64,000 nt of DNA from Deinococcus seoulensis (GTDB lineage: Bacteria > Deinococcota > Deinococci > Deinococcales > Deinococcaceae), in NCBI RefSeq assembly GCF_014648115.1, contig NZ_BMQM01000009.1, positions 1 to 64,000 of the forward strand, given 5' to 3'. Shown one piece after another: positions 12,281 through 25,215 of the stretch; the first letter of the stretch is position 1, and the number at the start of each line of letters is the position of its first letter. Made by a program: the position numbers and the translations under genes. The notes beneath the pieces were generated by a model. The model saw only the letters and a program-made list of their open reading frames with translations. It was not told the DNA's origin and did not search any database.

Positions 12281-12296
12281 TTTTGCCTAGGTAAAA
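12281..12296. promoter_or_regulatory. AT-edged imperfect palindrome
   Basis: TTTTGCCTAGGTAAAA is a near-perfect 16-bp inverted repeat (one mismatched pair) in the convergent gap between the regulator and the AT-richer orphan gene. It could be an operator, a weak bidirectional terminator or an island junction; nothing nearby decides. Confidence 0.3.
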
Positions 12297-12351
12297 CGCC
12301 CTGATTGGACTTTGCTCCCATCACCATTGATTCAATGAGCGGAAAAGCTAC

Positions 12352-12981
12352 TCAATGGCCAGCTTTCTTTAAGGCATCTTCTCCAGTGCTGGTCGCTTTG
12401 CCTTCAAGTGGATCGATTTCGAAGCTAACCATCTCGGGGTCTATTCCGATAGCAGTCAAGACCGCGACAGTCTGCTCGGCATCTTTCATGTCGTAGAGCC
12501 TGACTATGAGGCGGCCGTCAGGCCCTGACAGTCCTCCACCCTGAATCGGGGGAATGATACCCAGCTTTCCTGCCTCAAACAGAACCTGGAGTGCGGTCAT
12601 ACCCTCTCCCCAGGTCAAACCACTCTGTAGCCCCTCTATTCGAATGCTTTCATCGTTGTAAATTTCCCGTAAACGGTTTTGCAGTTTGAGCAGTCCGCCA
12701 GCACGTGTAAATGTGCTCAGGGAGTAAGTGGCGACTCTGTCTCCATCCCGTAAGCCCATCCCGATGTAAGCAGGATGATCCTTCCAGATCTGATAGTTAG
12801 GATGATGCGTAAAGCTGGCTGGCAGGTCTTTATTCGCATCGACCCTGAGCTGTTCGATGACTTGTAGCTGCACTGAAGATAGTTCAATTCCTGTCTGATG
12901 TAACAAGCTGCCGCTCCTGGCGGGAGCAGTCTGCATGAGAAAGGCAAGGAGAATGATGGGCGTTGAGGTCCTGAGTTTCAT
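12352..12981 (-). CDS. Hypothetical secreted protein on an AT-richer patch
   Basis: Not recognised. The 209 residues begin MKLRTSTPIILLAFLMQTAPARSGS, a plausible signal peptide. A mixed alpha/beta body follows with LQSGLTWGEGMTALQVLFEAGKLGIIPP in the middle and an acidic C-terminus. Base composition differs sharply from neighbours: the 60 bases from 12781 contain only 28 G or C, while typical coding lines here have well over 40. Codon use is correspondingly mixed, with many A/T third positions. This suggests recent acquisition as a small cassette. It is transcribed away from the thioredoxin gene's promoter side and has no operon partner. Confidence 0.7.
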   Translation of the reverse strand: MKLRTSTPIILLAFLMQTAPARSGSLLHQTGIELSSVQLQVIEQLRVDANKDLPASFTHHPNYQIWKDHPAYIGMGLRDGDRVATYSLSTFTRAGGLLKLQNRLREIYNDESIRIEGLQSGLTWGEGMTALQVLFEAGKLGIIPPIQGGGLSGPDGRLIVRLYDMKDAEQTVAVLTAIGIDPEMVSFEIDPLEGKATSTGEDALKKAGH

Positions 12982-13101
12982 TTCATTTCCGCCTTGAAAA
13001 ATCTTGACGAATAGCCTCGATATCAGTGGAGAATGACAATCAATAGCCAGAGTCTTTCTGTTCCATTCTCTTCGGTTCAGAATGCTTCTTGCGCTTTCCA
13101 G

Positions 13102-13530
13102 TTACTTCGTGGGCACGCTGCGGTCCAGCCACGCCCGCAGTTCGGGCAGGCCCACGGCTCCGACCTGACGCCCGGCGACCTCACCGTTCTGGAAGACCAG
13201 CAGGGTGGGGATGCCCTGCACGGCGTGAAGGCCGGGGGCCTGCGGCTGGTCGTCGACGTTCACTTTCACGATCTTGAGGGTTCCGGCGCGTTCCTTGACG
13301 AGTGTTTCCAGGGCGGGGGCGATCACGCGGCACGGGCCGCACCAGGGTGCCCAGAAATCCACGATGACCGGCACGGACGCCCGGATGTCCTGCGTGAAGG
13401 TCGCGTCGGTCCCGGTGACCAGCCACGGGAGCGGCTGGCCGCAGCGGGCGCACACGGGCACCTGTGCGTCCGGGACGGTCTGCACGCGATTCCTGGCGCC
13501 GCAGTGGGCGCAGGTCAGAATGTCGCTCAT
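13102..13530 (-). CDS. trxC: Thioredoxin 2 (zinc-ribbon thioredoxin, TrxC-type)
   Basis: A cytosolic disulfide reductase of 142 residues. The N-terminus has two CxxC pairs (Cys7/Cys10 and Cys27/Cys30), the zinc-binding addition that distinguishes TrxC from ordinary thioredoxin. The thioredoxin domain follows with active site WCGPC at residues 63-67 and the cis-Pro loop GIPTLLVF. I chose the ATG at 13530 because it opens directly on the zinc ribbon; the longer frame upstream has no thioredoxin character. Confidence 0.95.
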   Translation of the reverse strand: MSDILTCAHCGARNRVQTVPDAQVPVCARCGQPLPWLVTGTDATFTQDIRASVPVIVDFWAPWCGPCRVIAPALETLVKERAGTLKIVKVNVDDQPQAPGLHAVQGIPTLLVFQNGEVAGRQVGAVGLPELRAWLDRSVPTK

Positions 13531-13581
13531 GCTGTTCAGGGTACGGCAGGGGAGGGGGCGTGCGTGGCATACTGCCGCTTG

Positions 13582-13698
13582 ATGAGGTCGTCCCGTCACT
13601 GCTGGCAGGTCCGTCCCGGCGCGAATGAGATCGCGCGGGCGCTGCATGACTGGTGGTGCGCGAACCTGGGCCGCCCGATGCGCGGCGCGCGGCTGTGA
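13582..13698 (+). CDS. Small Trp-containing ORF ahead of kynU (possible leader peptide)
   Basis: A 38-codon ORF begins with ATG at 13582 and ends at TGA 13696-13698, 127 bases before kynU. It contains three Trp codons, including a Trp-Trp pair in HDWWCANLG, plus a CW pair near the start. The downstream operon degrades tryptophan, so a tryptophan-responsive leader is conceivable. I see no clear Shine-Dalgarno, and TGG is not rare in GC-rich DNA, so this may be chance. The rest of 13531-13825 contains no other gene I can support. Confidence 0.25.
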   Translation: MRSSRHCWQVRPGANEIARALHDWWCANLGRPMRGARL

Positions 13699-13825
13699 AC
13701 GCCGTTTCTGACCGGCTCTGATCCACCTACTGTCTCTGCCTTTCATCCCTGACGGCTGGTTCTGTCGCCCGCGCCATGCGTGCGGCGCTGACGGTACGGC
13801 CGCCTGGTTCCTTATAGGAGTTGCC

Positions 13826-15142
13826 ATGACGAATATCGATGCGACGAACACTGATGTCCAGACCGCCCAGCCTCAGCCCACCTCCGTGCACGCGCGGATT
13901 GGTGCGGCGCTGACCGGGGCCGCCATTCCTGCCGACCTGCTGGACCTGGACGCCCGCGACCCGCTGGCCCACAAGCGTGAGGAATTCACGCTGCCGGGCG
14001 GCGTGGTGTACCTGGACGGCAACAGCCTGGGGGCGCTGCCGCGCGCCGTGCCGGAGCGGTTGCAGCGGGTCGCGGCGCAGGAGTGGGGCGACGCCCTGAT
14101 CCGCTCGTGGGGTGCCGGGGCCGCAGAGGGGCGCGACTGGATGAACCTGCCGGACCGGGTGGCCGCGAAGATCGCGCCGCTGATCGGCGCGCTCCCGCAC
14201 GAGGTGGCGGTGACGGACAGCACGGGCGTGAACACCTTCAAGGTGCTGGCCGCCGCGCTGAAACTCGCCCCGGCGGGGCGCCGCGTGATCCTGACGGACG
14301 CCGAGAACTTCCCCACCGACCTGTACATCGCGCAGGGACTACTGGACCTGCTGGGCGGCGGGTACGAACTGCGGCGCGTGAACCCCGACGCCCTGGGCGA
14401 GCACCTGACGGCGGACGTGGCGGCGCTGCTGCTGACCGAGGTGGATTACCGCACGGGCCGCCGCCTGGACATGGCGGCCGTCACGGCGCAGGCGCGCGCG
14501 GCGGGCGTCCTGACCGTGTGGGACCTGGCGCACTCGGCCGGGGCGTTCCCGGTGGACCTGCGCGGCGCGGGCGCGGATTTCGCGGTGGGCTGCGGGTACA
14601 AGTTCCTGAACGGCGGCCCCGGCGCGCCGTCGTTCCTGTTCGTCTCCGAGCGGCACCTGGGCGCCATGAACGCGGCGCCCGTGGCGATCAGCGGCTGGAT
14701 GGGGCACGCCGATCCGTTCGAGATGGACCGTGCGTTCACGCCCGCGCCCGGCGCGCGCCGTTTCGTGCCGGGCACGCCGATGGTCCTGAGCCTCAGCGCT
14801 CTGGACAGCGCCCTGGACGTGTTCGAGGGCGTGGACCTGCACGCGCTGCGCGCCAAGAGCCTGTCGCTGACCGACACCTTCATCCGGCTGATGGAGCCGC
14901 TGTGCGCCCGCTTCCCGCTGACGCTGGTGACGCCGCAGGAGCACGTGCGGCGCGGCTCGCAGGTCAGTTACCGGCACCCGCAGGCGCGTGAGGTCATGGC
15001 GGACCTGATCGGGGGCGGCGTGATCGGCGATTACCGCACGCCGGACATCCTGCGTTTCGGGTTCACGCCGCTGTACCACTCGCACGCGGACGTGGCGCGC
15101 GCCGTGGCGGGCGTGCAGGCCGCGCTGGAGGCCCGCGCGTGA
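13826..15142 (+). CDS. kynU: Kynureninase
   Basis: A PLP enzyme that cleaves kynurenine to anthranilate and alanine. The 438-residue product has the VYLDGNSLGALPRAVPERL N-terminal motif, DSTGVNTFKVLAAAL, LTDAENFPTDLYIAQG, WDLAHSAGAFPVDL, and the PLP lysine in GCGYKFLNGGPGAPSF at about Lys259. TAGGAG lies at a good distance before the ATG. The first ~25 residues are a variable extension. The stop overlaps the kynA GTG. Kynurenine formamidase is not adjacent and must be encoded elsewhere if the pathway is complete. Confidence 0.96.
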   Translation: MTNIDATNTDVQTAQPQPTSVHARIGAALTGAAIPADLLDLDARDPLAHKREEFTLPGGVVYLDGNSLGALPRAVPERLQRVAAQEWGDALIRSWGAGAAEGRDWMNLPDRVAAKIAPLIGALPHEVAVTDSTGVNTFKVLAAALKLAPAGRRVILTDAENFPTDLYIAQGLLDLLGGGYELRRVNPDALGEHLTADVAALLLTEVDYRTGRRLDMAAVTAQARAAGVLTVWDLAHSAGAFPVDLRGAGADFAVGCGYKFLNGGPGAPSFLFVSERHLGAMNAAPVAISGWMGHADPFEMDRAFTPAPGARRFVPGTPMVLSLSALDSALDVFEGVDLHALRAKSLSLTDTFIRLMEPLCARFPLTLVTPQEHVRRGSQVSYRHPQAREVMADLIGGGVIGDYRTPDILRFGFTPLYHSHADVARAVAGVQAALEARA

Positions 15143-16005
15143 GTGCCGCCGACCCCGGTGCCGCGCGGCCCGGAGCGCCCGACCGGGACGCCCCCGAGCA
15201 GGCGTACATGGACTTCACCCGCAGCCTCAGTTACGGCGACTACCTGCAACTCGACACCCTGAAGAGCGCGCACCGGCCCGTCACGGACGCGCACGACGAG
15301 CACCTGTTCATCGCCGTGCATCACGTTTCGGAGGTCTGGCTGGACCTGATCATCCGCGAGTTGCGCGCCGCGATGGAGCAGCTCTCGCAGGGCATCACGG
15401 ACGCGCCCCTGAAGGGCCTGACCCGCGTGGTGCGCGCGCAGGAGCAACTCACGAACGCGTGGGAGGTCCTGAAGACCATGACGCCCGCCGATTACCTGTC
15501 CTTCCGGGACGCGTTCGGGCAGGCGTCCGGCTTTCAGAGTTCCTCGTACCGGATGGTGGAATTCCTGCTCGGGAACCGGCACGCGGTCCTGGCCCGCCCG
15601 CACGAGCACCGCCCGGACCTGCACGCACCCCTCCTGGCCGCGCTGGAAGGCCCCAGCGTGTACGACCTGACGCTGCGCCTGCTCGCCGCGCGGGGTCTGC
15701 CGGTTCCCCCGGAAGTCCTGGGCCGCGACCTCACCCTGCCGCCCACCCTGAACGAGGACGTGCTGAACGCCTGGATCACCGTGTACCGCCAGCCCGACAC
15801 CTACTGGGACCTGTACGAACTGGCCGAGAAGCTGCTGGACGTCGAGGACAACTTCCGCCGCTGGCGCTTCAATCACCTGACCACCGTGGAACGCACCATC
15901 GGGTTCAAACGCGGGTCCGGCGGGACCAGCGGGGCCGGGTACCTGCGCCGCGCCCTGGAAACCGTGCTGTTCCCGGAACTGTGGGAGGTCCGCACCCGCC
16001 TCTAG
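15139..16005 (+). CDS. kynA: Tryptophan 2,3-dioxygenase
   Basis: A heme enzyme opening the indole ring of L-tryptophan to N-formylkynurenine. It is 288 residues, normal for bacterial members. Diagnostic segments are YGDYLQLDTLKSAHRP, DEHLFIAVHHVSEVWLDLIIREL, SFRDAFGQASGFQSSSYRMVEFLLGNR and, near the end, RWRFNHLTTVERTIGFKRGSGGTSGAGYLR. The start is a GTG in a GTGA overlap with kynU. The two genes supply consecutive-but-one steps of the kynurenine route and would yield anthranilate. Confidence 0.97.
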   Translation: MSAADPGAARPGAPDRDAPEQAYMDFTRSLSYGDYLQLDTLKSAHRPVTDAHDEHLFIAVHHVSEVWLDLIIRELRAAMEQLSQGITDAPLKGLTRVVRAQEQLTNAWEVLKTMTPADYLSFRDAFGQASGFQSSSYRMVEFLLGNRHAVLARPHEHRPDLHAPLLAALEGPSVYDLTLRLLAARGLPVPPEVLGRDLTLPPTLNEDVLNAWITVYRQPDTYWDLYELAEKLLDVEDNFRRWRFNHLTTVERTIGFKRGSGGTSGAGYLRRALETVLFPELWEVRTRL

Positions 16006-16027
16006 CGGCACTTCCGGCCCGCTCCGG

Positions 16028-19012
16028 TCAGTCCGGCAGCCGGAACTGCCCGGCCGGGACGGGGCGGCCCAGCAGGAAGCCCTGGAGGGTGTCACCGCCG
16101 ACCGATTCGATGAACGCGGCCTGTTCGGGCGTCTCGATGCCCTCGGTGGTCACGTGCAGGTTCAGCGCGTGCGACAGCAGCATGACGGCCTGGATGATCT
16201 TCTCGGCGGTGCCGTCCGGGTTGCCGGTCACGGAACGCAGGAACGAACGGTCGATCTTCAGGGCGGTCAGCGGGAAGCGGTTCAGGTAACTGAGGCTGCT
16301 GTACCCGGTGCCGAAATCGTCCAGGGACAGCGCCACGCCCAGCGCCCGCAGGCGCCGGAGGGTGGCCTCGGCGTCCGGGACGTTCATCAGGACGCTCTCC
16401 GTGATTTCCAGCACCAGTCGCCCGGGTGGAATGTTGTGCGCGGCGATGGCGGCCCGGACCGTCTCGACCAGTTGAGGATTCCAGAACTGCCGGGGGCTGA
16501 GGTTCACGCTCATCTGCAACTGCGGGTGCGTGCGGTGCCACTCGGCCAGCTGACGGCACGCCTCGTTCAGTACCCACGCGCCGATCGGCAGGATCAGGCC
16601 GGTGTTCTCGGCCAGCGGAATGAACTCGGCCGGGGAGACCATGCCCAGGCGCGCGTGCCGCCAGCGGCACAGGGCCTCGGCGCCGATCAGTTCGCGCGTT
16701 CCGGCGCGGAACAGCGGCTGGTAGTGCAGTTCGAGTTCGTCGCGTTCCAGCGCGCGGTACAGGTCGGTTTCCAGGCTGACCGTGCCGGGTTGCAGGGCGG
16801 TCGCGGCCGGGTCGAACACGGCCACGCCGCTGCCCGTGCGTTTGGCGCGGTACATGGCGAGGTCGGCGGCGCTCAGCAGCGTGTCACTGTCGGTGCCGTG
16901 ATCGGGCGTGAACGCCAGTCCCAGGCTCGCCCCGACGAACAACTCCTGGCCCTGCACGTGGAACGGCGCCTGAAAGCAACTGGTCAGGCGGTTCTGCACG
17001 CCGCTGCGGAAGACGCCGGGATCGTTCCCGAACGGCAGGATCAGCGTGAACTCGTCGCCGCCCATGCGGGCCACCACGTCCGACGGGCGGAAGGTGCGGC
17101 GCAGGCGCCGCGCGACCTGCACCAGCAGTTCATCCCCGGCGCTGTGCCCCAGGGTGTCGTTGATGACCTTGAAGCGGTCGAGGTCCAGCAGCCCCACCGC
17201 CAGCCGTTCGCCGTCATGCGTGCTGCGGCTCAGCGCCTGCGTCAGGTACTCCAGGTACAGCGCGCGGTTCGGCAGGCCCGTCAGGCTGTCGTACATCGCC
17301 AGTCGCTGCATCTCGCGTTGCGCCAGCGCGCGTTCCAGCAGCAGCGAGGCCAGCCCGGTCAGGTCCTGCAGGGCCGCCAGTTCCGTCTGGGTGGGCGTGC
17401 GGGGCGTCTCGCTGAACACCGTGAACACGCCCAGCGGCGGCTGGTCGGCGTGACTGGACAGGATCGGCAGGCCCCACATGGCGTGCAGCCCGCCGGCCAG
17501 CAGGGCCTCGCGTGCGCCCCGGTGCATGACCAGGCTCTCCCGGCGTATGTCGTCCACGATCACGGGCTGGCGGGTGCGGACCACCGTCGCGCACACGCCG
17601 TCGTCGTGTTGCAGGTCCACCTGCGTCACGCCGCGCTGAGCCGAGGCGCGCAGGGCGTCCGCGTCCGAGTTCACGCTGGCGCGCAGGGTCAGCAGCGAGT
17701 CCTCGCGCAGCCACGCCGCGACCGTCAGGCTGTTCAGGTCCAGCCAGATCAGGCGGCACAGGCCGTTGAGCAGGTCATCCACGGGTCGGCCCGCGGCGGC
17801 CTGTTCCAGCAGTTCGCGCCGCATGCGGTCGCGGCGTTCGCGCTGCATCTCCTGCGTCACGTCGCGCTGCACGCTGACCCAGTGCGTGAACCAGCCGCGG
17901 GTGTTGGCGACCGGCACGATGCTCAGGTGTACCCAGATGGGCGTGCCGTCCTTGTGGTAGTTCTGCACCACCTCGTCCACGGGCGTCCAGGACAGCAGGT
18001 TCGCGCGGACGCGGTCCAGGGTCGCGCGGTCCGAGCCCGGTCCCTGCAGGATGCGTGGCGTGCGCCCGATGATCTCCTCGGGCGCGTACCCGGTCATGCG
18101 CGTGAAGGCCTCGTTCACGTACACCACGCGCGGCCCCTCCCCGACGACCGGTTCGGCCTCCGAGATCACGACGGCCTCGCGGGCGTTCACGGTCACGCTC
18201 TCCAGCAGCCGCAGACGCTCCTCCTCGCTGCGCCGCTGCGTCACGTCCCGCAGCGTGACGGTCAGGCCGCCCGGACTGGGGTACACCCGCGAGTCCAGCC
18301 ACTGTCCCTGCGGGCCTTTCAGTTCGGTTTCCTGTCGCTCGCCTGTCTTCAGGGCGCGCCGCAGCACCTTCAGGAACGTGTCGGCGAACATCCACCCGGC
18401 GTGCCCGGTCAGTTCGGCGTGGCTCAGGGTGCCTTCCGGCAGGCTCAGCAGGCGCTGCGCGGCCGGGTTCAGGTACAGCAGGTTCAGGTCATGGTCCAGG
18501 CTCAGCAGGCTGTCGTCCACGCTGCCCAGCGCCGCCTGCATCCGCTCGCGCGACACGGTCAGTTCGCGTTGCAGGCGGTACTTCTCGACGGCGCGTTCCA
18601 GGTCACGCAGCAACCCGGCGGCGCTCAGGGTGGATTTCACCACGTAGTCCTGCGCCCCGGCGTTCATGGCCAGTACCGCCACCTGCTCGTCGCCCACGCC
18701 GGTCAGCATCACGACCGCGCAACTGGGCCGCGCCTCGGCCAGGACCTCCAGGCCGGTCATGTCCGGCAGGTTGAAGTCCAGCAGCACGCAGTCCGGCGTC
18801 TCGCGGCGCAGGTACTCCACGGCGTCGGCGCCCATGCCCAGGACCGTGCACTGCACCTGCGGGGCCGCGCGCCGCAGCAGATGCTGGTACGTCCAGGCGT
18901 CCTCCTCGCTGTCCTCGACGATCAGGACCCTCAGGCTGGGCCGTGCTGGCAACGCGCCGCTCACAGCCGGGAGGTCGGGGCGGGCATCGTCAGACATAGC
19001 AGGATCATTCAC
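16028..19012 (-). CDS. REC-PAS-PAS-GAF-GGDEF-EAL hybrid cyclic-di-GMP protein
   Basis: A 994-residue signalling protein. Residues ~27-145 are a receiver domain with phospho-acceptor Asp79 in CVLLDFNLPDMTG. Two PAS domains follow (~155-260; ~270-385, with EVVQNYHKDGTPIWVHLSIVPV). A GAF-like segment covers ~400-560, then a GGDEF domain with an intact motif at residues 651-655 (RMGGDEF) and an EAL domain with EAL at 779-781 (GAEALCRWRH) and loop DDFGTGYSSLSYL. Both catalytic motifs look intact, so it may make and break cyclic-di-GMP. No sensor kinase partner is adjacent. It ends close to kynA in convergent orientation. Confidence 0.95.
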   Translation of the reverse strand: MNDPAMSDDARPDLPAVSGALPARPSLRVLIVEDSEEDAWTYQHLLRRAAPQVQCTVLGMGADAVEYLRRETPDCVLLDFNLPDMTGLEVLAEARPSCAVVMLTGVGDEQVAVLAMNAGAQDYVVKSTLSAAGLLRDLERAVEKYRLQRELTVSRERMQAALGSVDDSLLSLDHDLNLLYLNPAAQRLLSLPEGTLSHAELTGHAGWMFADTFLKVLRRALKTGERQETELKGPQGQWLDSRVYPSPGGLTVTLRDVTQRRSEEERLRLLESVTVNAREAVVISEAEPVVGEGPRVVYVNEAFTRMTGYAPEEIIGRTPRILQGPGSDRATLDRVRANLLSWTPVDEVVQNYHKDGTPIWVHLSIVPVANTRGWFTHWVSVQRDVTQEMQRERRDRMRRELLEQAAAGRPVDDLLNGLCRLIWLDLNSLTVAAWLREDSLLTLRASVNSDADALRASAQRGVTQVDLQHDDGVCATVVRTRQPVIVDDIRRESLVMHRGAREALLAGGLHAMWGLPILSSHADQPPLGVFTVFSETPRTPTQTELAALQDLTGLASLLLERALAQREMQRLAMYDSLTGLPNRALYLEYLTQALSRSTHDGERLAVGLLDLDRFKVINDTLGHSAGDELLVQVARRLRRTFRPSDVVARMGGDEFTLILPFGNDPGVFRSGVQNRLTSCFQAPFHVQGQELFVGASLGLAFTPDHGTDSDTLLSAADLAMYRAKRTGSGVAVFDPAATALQPGTVSLETDLYRALERDELELHYQPLFRAGTRELIGAEALCRWRHARLGMVSPAEFIPLAENTGLILPIGAWVLNEACRQLAEWHRTHPQLQMSVNLSPRQFWNPQLVETVRAAIAAHNIPPGRLVLEITESVLMNVPDAEATLRRLRALGVALSLDDFGTGYSSLSYLNRFPLTALKIDRSFLRSVTGNPDGTAEKIIQAVMLLSHALNLHVTTEGIETPEQAAFIESVGGDTLQGFLLGRPVPAGQFRLPD

Positions 19013-19090
19013 GCGGATACCTCACACGGGTATTACGGGAGCACACCTTCAGGAACCAGGCCGGGTTCGTTCAGCTCTCATGATAGCGCT

Positions 19091-19170
19091 CATGCGGACT
19101 CCGATTGAATGGACTGCAAAGGCCACTGGGTCCGAGCGGATGCAAGCAGGAGCGAAACGGAGTCCGTATC
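19091..19170. repeat. R1 repeat, short internally deleted copy
   Basis: It starts ATGCGGACTCCGATTGAATG and ends CGGAGTCCGTAT, with the GAGCGGATGCAAGCAGGAG middle shared with the copy at 56428-56566. The second hairpin and the TTCCGGACGTGGAG core are missing. It lies 78 bases upstream of the cyclic-di-GMP gene's start. Confidence 0.75.
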
Positions 19171-19177
19171 GCATCAT

Positions 19178-19222
19178 TGAACGAGGCCCCCCACACCGGA
19201 TGGGTGCAGGGGGCCTCGTTCA
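19178..19222 (-). terminator. Strong hairpin at the end of the RND operon
   Basis: TGAACGAGGCCCCC pairs perfectly with GGGGGCCTCGTTCA around a 17-base loop. No T-tract follows on either strand. Its position between the RND permease end and the next leftward gene fits an operon terminator. Confidence 0.55.
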
Positions 19223-19235
19223 GGTGCCGTCCGGG

Positions 19236-19370
19236 TCATACGGACTCCGATTGAATGGCTTATAAAGCCGTTCAATCCGAGCGGAGCGAGTAGGAGAGAA
19301 ACGGGTTCCGGACGTGGAGTTAACAGATCGGTGGTGTTCCGATCTGTTAACGAAATAAACGGAACCCGTA

Positions 19371-19373
<3 letters not shown>
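19236..19373. repeat. R1 repeat, full-length copy
   Basis: Inverted ends are ATACGGACTCCG and CGGAACCCGTAT. Hairpin I arms are TTGAATGGCT/AGCCGTTCAA, followed by the core TTCCGGACGTGGAG, and hairpin II arms are ACAGATCGG/CCGATCTGT. The right end, CCGTATCA, contains the stop codon (TGA on the minus strand) of the RND permease. Confidence 0.85.
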
Positions 19374-22789
<3,416 letters not shown>

Positions 22790-22793
<4 letters not shown>

Positions 22794-24124
22794 GGCGCGC
22801 CGCCTTCGGTCGCTTCAGCGGCCGCGCGGGCGACTTTCACCTTCGCGCCGTCCTGCAGGCTGGCCGGAACGGGCGTGATGATCTCCTGCCCGGCCTGCAC
22901 GCCGCGCAGCGCCACCTGACCGCCGCTCTCGGCCACGACCGTCACGGGCGTCAGCTGCGCCACGCCGTCCGAGACGACGTACACCGTGTTCTGCCCGCCG
23001 TCCACCTGCACGGCGCTGCTGGGCACCAGGACGCCCGTGCCCAGCGTGTTGCGGTAGCGGGCCTGCGCGGTCGCGCCGACCGGCAGCGCCTCGCCGCCCT
23101 GCACGCGCGCCGTGACCGGCACCAGCCGGTTGGTGCCCGCGATGTTGGGCGTGCCCGTCACGACCGCCACGTAGTTCACGCCGCCGTACCCCAGGTTCAG
23201 GCGCGTGCCGTCCTTGAGGGCCAGTGCGTCGCCGCTGGGCACGCTGAACTTCGCGCGGATGCTGCCCGGATCGACCAGTCGCGCCACCGCCGAGCCCTGC
23301 GCGGCGAACTCGCCCACGCTGACCGCGAGGCTGGCGACCGTCCCGGAGAACGGCGCGCGGACCGCCGTGCGGGCCAGGTTCTCCTCGGCCTGCGCGACGC
23401 TGGCCTGCGCGGATTTCAGGCTGGCCTGTTGCAGCGGCACGCTGCCGCTGGCGCTGCTACCGTTCTGCGCGAGGTTGTTGCGTGCCTGCGCCAGCGCGCT
23501 CTGCGCCTGCGCCAGCTGCGAGCGGGCCGCCTGCAGGTCCGCGAGGCTCACGCCGCCCAGCCCGTACAGCGTCTCGGCGCTCTGCGCGCTGCTCTGCGCC
23601 TGCGCCAGCGCCGCCTGCGCGGACGTGACCGAGGCGCTCAGCGCGGCCGTCGCCTGACTGGTGTTCGTGCGCGTCTGATCCAGGTTGATCTGCGCCTGCT
23701 GCACCTGCAGGCGCGCGTTCTCCAGCGCCTGCCGCTGCTGCGTGTCGTCCAGCTGCACCAGCACGTCGCCCCGGTTCACGCGGTCGCCCTCGCTGACCAG
23801 CACGGCGCGCACGTTCCCGCCGCTCTGCGCGGCGACCTGCGAGTCCCGCTGCGCCTCGATCACCGCCGACGCGCTGCGCTGCACGTTCAGGGTGCCGCTG
23901 GTGGCCTGCACGACCGTCACGTCCAGGGTGGTGGTCTTGGGCGGCGCGGCGTCCAGGTCGTTGGTGGTGGGTGCGGCGGCCTCCGTGCCGGGCGTGGTGC
24001 CGGGCGCGGCGTCGGTCTGGCCGGGCGCGGCGCAGGCGGCCAGCGCGGCGCTGAGCAGCGCGGCCAGCGTCAGCTGCGCGGCGGGGCGGCGGGCCGCCAT
24101 GAACCGGGTGGGTGCGCCGCTCAT
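22790..24124 (-). CDS. RND adaptor (membrane fusion) lipoprotein
   Basis: An HlyD/AcrA-type periplasmic adaptor of 444 residues linking the RND permease to a TolC channel. The N-terminus has an LSAALAAC lipobox-like signal, predicting lipid anchoring. A Thr/Pro-rich linker, a biotinyl-lipoyl half ([23 protein letters not shown]), a long Ala/Gln-rich coiled coil (~150-280), a second lipoyl half ([24 protein letters not shown]) and the beta-barrel domain follow. The ATG at 24124 lies in an ATGA overlap with the TolC-like stop; a longer frame gives a charged N-terminus incompatible with the signal. Confidence 0.93.
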
Positions 24125-25215
24125 TTCACCAGTCCTGTCACGTCGGTGCCTGCCGCGCTGCCCAGGGCTGCCAGTGCGCGCCATACGTTGTTCTGCGCCT
24201 GCGTGACGCTCAGCGTGGCCTGCTGCGTCTGCACCTGCGTCTGCTGCACGTCCACGGCGGCGGCCGTCCCGGCCTTCAGGCGGGCCTGCGCCTGCGTGAG
24301 GCTGGTCTGCGCGTTCGCCAGACTGTCACGCGACAGCGCCACGCGTTCCTGCGCGTCCTGAAGGCTGCGGTAGGCGTCACGCACCTGCGTCAGGGCGCTG
24401 CGCTGCGCGTCACCCAGGCTGAGTTGCGCGTTCTGCGCGGCCACGCGGGCGTCTTCCAGGGTGCGGGCCGGGGTGTAGTCGTTGTCGGCCAGTTTCACCT
24501 GCAGGGCGCTGAACGCCGCGCCGTTCGCGGCCTGCACCAGCCCCGGCAGGCGTTTTTCCAGCCCGGCCTGCAATCCGGCCAGCGTCAGGCTCAGTTTCGG
24601 CGGGGCGGGCGGGGCGCTCAGGTTCAGGTCGGTGCCGGCCGGCAGGTTCAGGCTGCGGGCCAGCTGCGCTTCCAGGACCGGCAGCTGGTCGCGGGCACTC
24701 TGGAGGTCCTGGCGGTCGCTGTCCAGGGTGTTCTGCACGCGGCTGACGTCCAGGGTGGTCGCCACGCGCGCGGCCAGTTTCGCCTGCGCGATCTTCAGCT
24801 GCCGGGCGTCCAGTTCGACCTGCGCGGCCAGCACGCCGGTGCGGGCAGCCGTCTCGTAGGCGCCCAGGTACTGCGTGATCACGGTCTGCGCGACGTTCAG
24901 TTTGGTGGAGGCCAGCGTGGCGGCCTGCGCGGCCACGTCCTGCTCGGCCTGCGTGAGGACCGTGATCGGGGAGGTCGGGTCGGCCCGCACGGCCCGCAGG
25001 TTCGCCTGCGCTTTTTGCAGGTTGGCGCGCGCGGTCGTCACGTCCGCGCCGTCACTCAGGGCGCGGGTGACGGCTCCGGGCAGCGTCAGGCTGGTCGCGG
25101 CCTGCGCCGACGCCTGCGGGGCGGCCAGTGCCAGCGTCAGGGCCAGCAGGCGTGCCGCGCCGGGCAGTGCGCGCCGGGCAGCGGTGGGGGTCGGGGTGGG
25201 GATCGTGTTCTTCAT
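24121..25215 (-). CDS. TolC-family outer-membrane efflux protein (short)
   Basis: A 364-residue protein with a signal peptide ([23 protein letters not shown]) and long Ala/Gln/Leu-rich helices typical of the TolC periplasmic tunnel, for example [17 protein letters not shown] and [27 protein letters not shown]. It is shorter than classical TolC (~430-490 residues), so part of the barrel may be reduced. It is coupled by four-base overlaps to both neighbours. Confidence 0.88.
   Translation of the reverse strand: MKNTIPTPTPTAARRALPGAARLLALTLALAAPQASAQAATSLTLPGAVTRALSDGADVTTARANLQKAQANLRAVRADPTSPITVLTQAEQDVAAQAATLASTKLNVAQTVITQYLGAYETAARTGVLAAQVELDARQLKIAQAKLAARVATTLDVSRVQNTLDSDRQDLQSARDQLPVLEAQLARSLNLPAGTDLNLSAPPAPPKLSLTLAGLQAGLEKRLPGLVQAANGAAFSALQVKLADNDYTPARTLEDARVAAQNAQLSLGDAQRSALTQVRDAYRSLQDAQERVALSRDSLANAQTSLTQAQARLKAGTAAAVDVQQTQVQTQQATLSVTQAQNNVWRALAALGSAAGTDVTGLVK

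Noticed and set aside
13531..13825. tRNA or other structured RNA gene ahead of kynU
   Set aside because: I could not form a cloverleaf or a known riboswitch fold by eye; only the small ORF was notable.
16154..19108. A 984-codon open frame antisense to the cyclic-di-GMP gene
   Set aside because: It is a GC-rich shadow frame with His/Gln/Arg-biased composition and no domain; the opposite strand has a full set of conserved motifs.
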